NCBI GenBank assembly: GCA_964036045.1
Contig: OZ038382.1
Coordinates: 43,168,090-43,232,089, forward strand
DNA from: Eutreptiella sp. 'Long Island Sound 2002'
Taxonomy: Eukaryota; Euglenozoa; Euglenophyceae; Eutreptiales; Eutreptiaceae
Length of the DNA: 64,000 nt
Reading direction: 5' to 3'
A program made the position numbers and the translations under genes. The notes beneath the pieces were generated by a model. The model saw only the letters and a program-made list of their open reading frames with translations. It searched no databases and was not told the origin of the DNA. How positions within the stretch are numbered: position 1 is the first letter of the stretch; every line of letters begins with the position of its first letter. This document shows, piece by piece, positions 63,689-64,000 of the stretch.

Positions 63689-64000
63689 ATGAAGTGTGGT
63701 GATACTTGCCGACACAATATCTCAAAATTGAATTCGGGACTTTCTGTCAAGTTATTGCAGCTCCCCCTTCAGCGTTCCGGGAAGGCATTAGAAGAAAATT
63801 TAGAAGGGGCATGTTCCATATTTTTGCAAAAAAGTTTCATTTTGGTACGCCACATTTATTGGATTTTCAGGTTGCTGCGTGGTGGTTGGCTAGGCTGTAC
63901 GCATGCTTTCGTAAAGTGGCACCTTTCGCCCTACCCGTTGAAGTTTTCGCTCTGGTCCACTGCCACCACACACCCACACTGCCATTGCACCCCCCGCCAC
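63689..64000 (+). repeat. Partial trailing satellite unit (5' part)
   Basis: It has the CG allele, with a private G to A at 63903 (ACGCATGC), which removes the MluI site. The window ends inside the second C run, so the array continues beyond. Confidence 0.95.

Larger units (their letters stand above)
1..64000 (+). repeat. 418-bp satellite DNA array, head to tail, whole window
   Basis: The sequence repeats with a period of 418 bp throughout: the ATGAAGTGTGG motif recurs at 144, 562, 980, 1398 and so on to 63689. That gives 152 complete units and two partial ones. Sampled units differ from the common form at only a few bases each. All are in one orientation, with no interruption, inversion or inserted element. 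Only eight units depart from 418 bp, by -1, +2 or +4. The array runs off both ends, so its true size is unknown. High similarity between neighbours, plus multi-unit duplications, indicates homogenisation by unequal crossing-over or related copying. The chromosomal position (centromere, knob, subtelomere) cannot be told from the sequence. The family is not one I recognise. Confidence 0.98.

Noticed and set aside
1-64000. CRISPR array, because of the regular repeats
   Set aside because: The repeated unit is 418 bp with no unique spacers and no cas-like genes; the period and content are those of a satellite.

Overview
The whole window is one uninterrupted satellite DNA array. A unit of 418 bp is repeated head to tail from the first base to the last. 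There are 152 complete units (starts 144 to 63271), preceded by a 143-bp partial unit and followed by a 312-bp partial unit (63689-64000). All units lie in the same orientation. I see no transposon, no inversion, no unique spacer and no gene. Both array edges are outside the window.

Organism: a 64-kb, near-perfect, long-period satellite with nested duplications is typical of eukaryotic heterochromatin (centromeric, pericentromeric, subtelomeric or knob type), probably from a long-read assembly. I do not recognise the family. A flowering plant, perhaps a grass, is a weak guess and should not be used as an assignment.

Unit addressing (phase set at the ATGAAGTGTGG motif): units start at 144 and then every 418 bp, with eight exceptions. 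Units starting at 2652, 12267 and 28160 are 417 bp. Units at 9757, 18954, 20210 and 25650 are 420 bp. The unit at 21466 is 422 bp. From 28577 to 63689 there are 84 consecutive units with no length change. Each unit has an A/T-rich first part (EcoRI site, TTCCGGGAA dyad, A/T tracts and a 12-bp palindrome) and a GC-rich second part (C runs, alternating CG tract, a hairpin-forming inverted repeat and about eight copies of a TGGCT/TGGTA pentamer).

Layout by variant content, using the two-base site at 751-752 of unit 562 (CG, TG, CC or CT) and a G/A site at 718: 562-10176 (23 units) and 10177-19373 (22 units) are two copies of a 9.6-kb tandem duplication. 19374-21887 is a mixed zone with expanded CG tracts. 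21888-28576 carries a three-unit (1254-bp) higher-order pattern. 28577-31084 is transitional. 31085-40698 interleaves CT-allele units and 718A units and holds a seven-unit-period partial duplication. 40699-42370 is a two-unit duplication. 42371-47386 and 51567-58672 are dominated by the CC allele (17 units in a row in the second). 47387-51566 mixes older haplotypes and another two-unit duplication. 58673-63688 mixes CC and 718A units.

No genes work together here. What the window records is satellite turnover: unequal exchange and segmental copying at scales of 1, 2, 3, 4, 7 and 23 units, plus point mutations that include many CpG transitions. Long open frames occur in almost every unit in three frames, but 418 is not a multiple of three and the frames are broken freely, so I treat them as non-coding.
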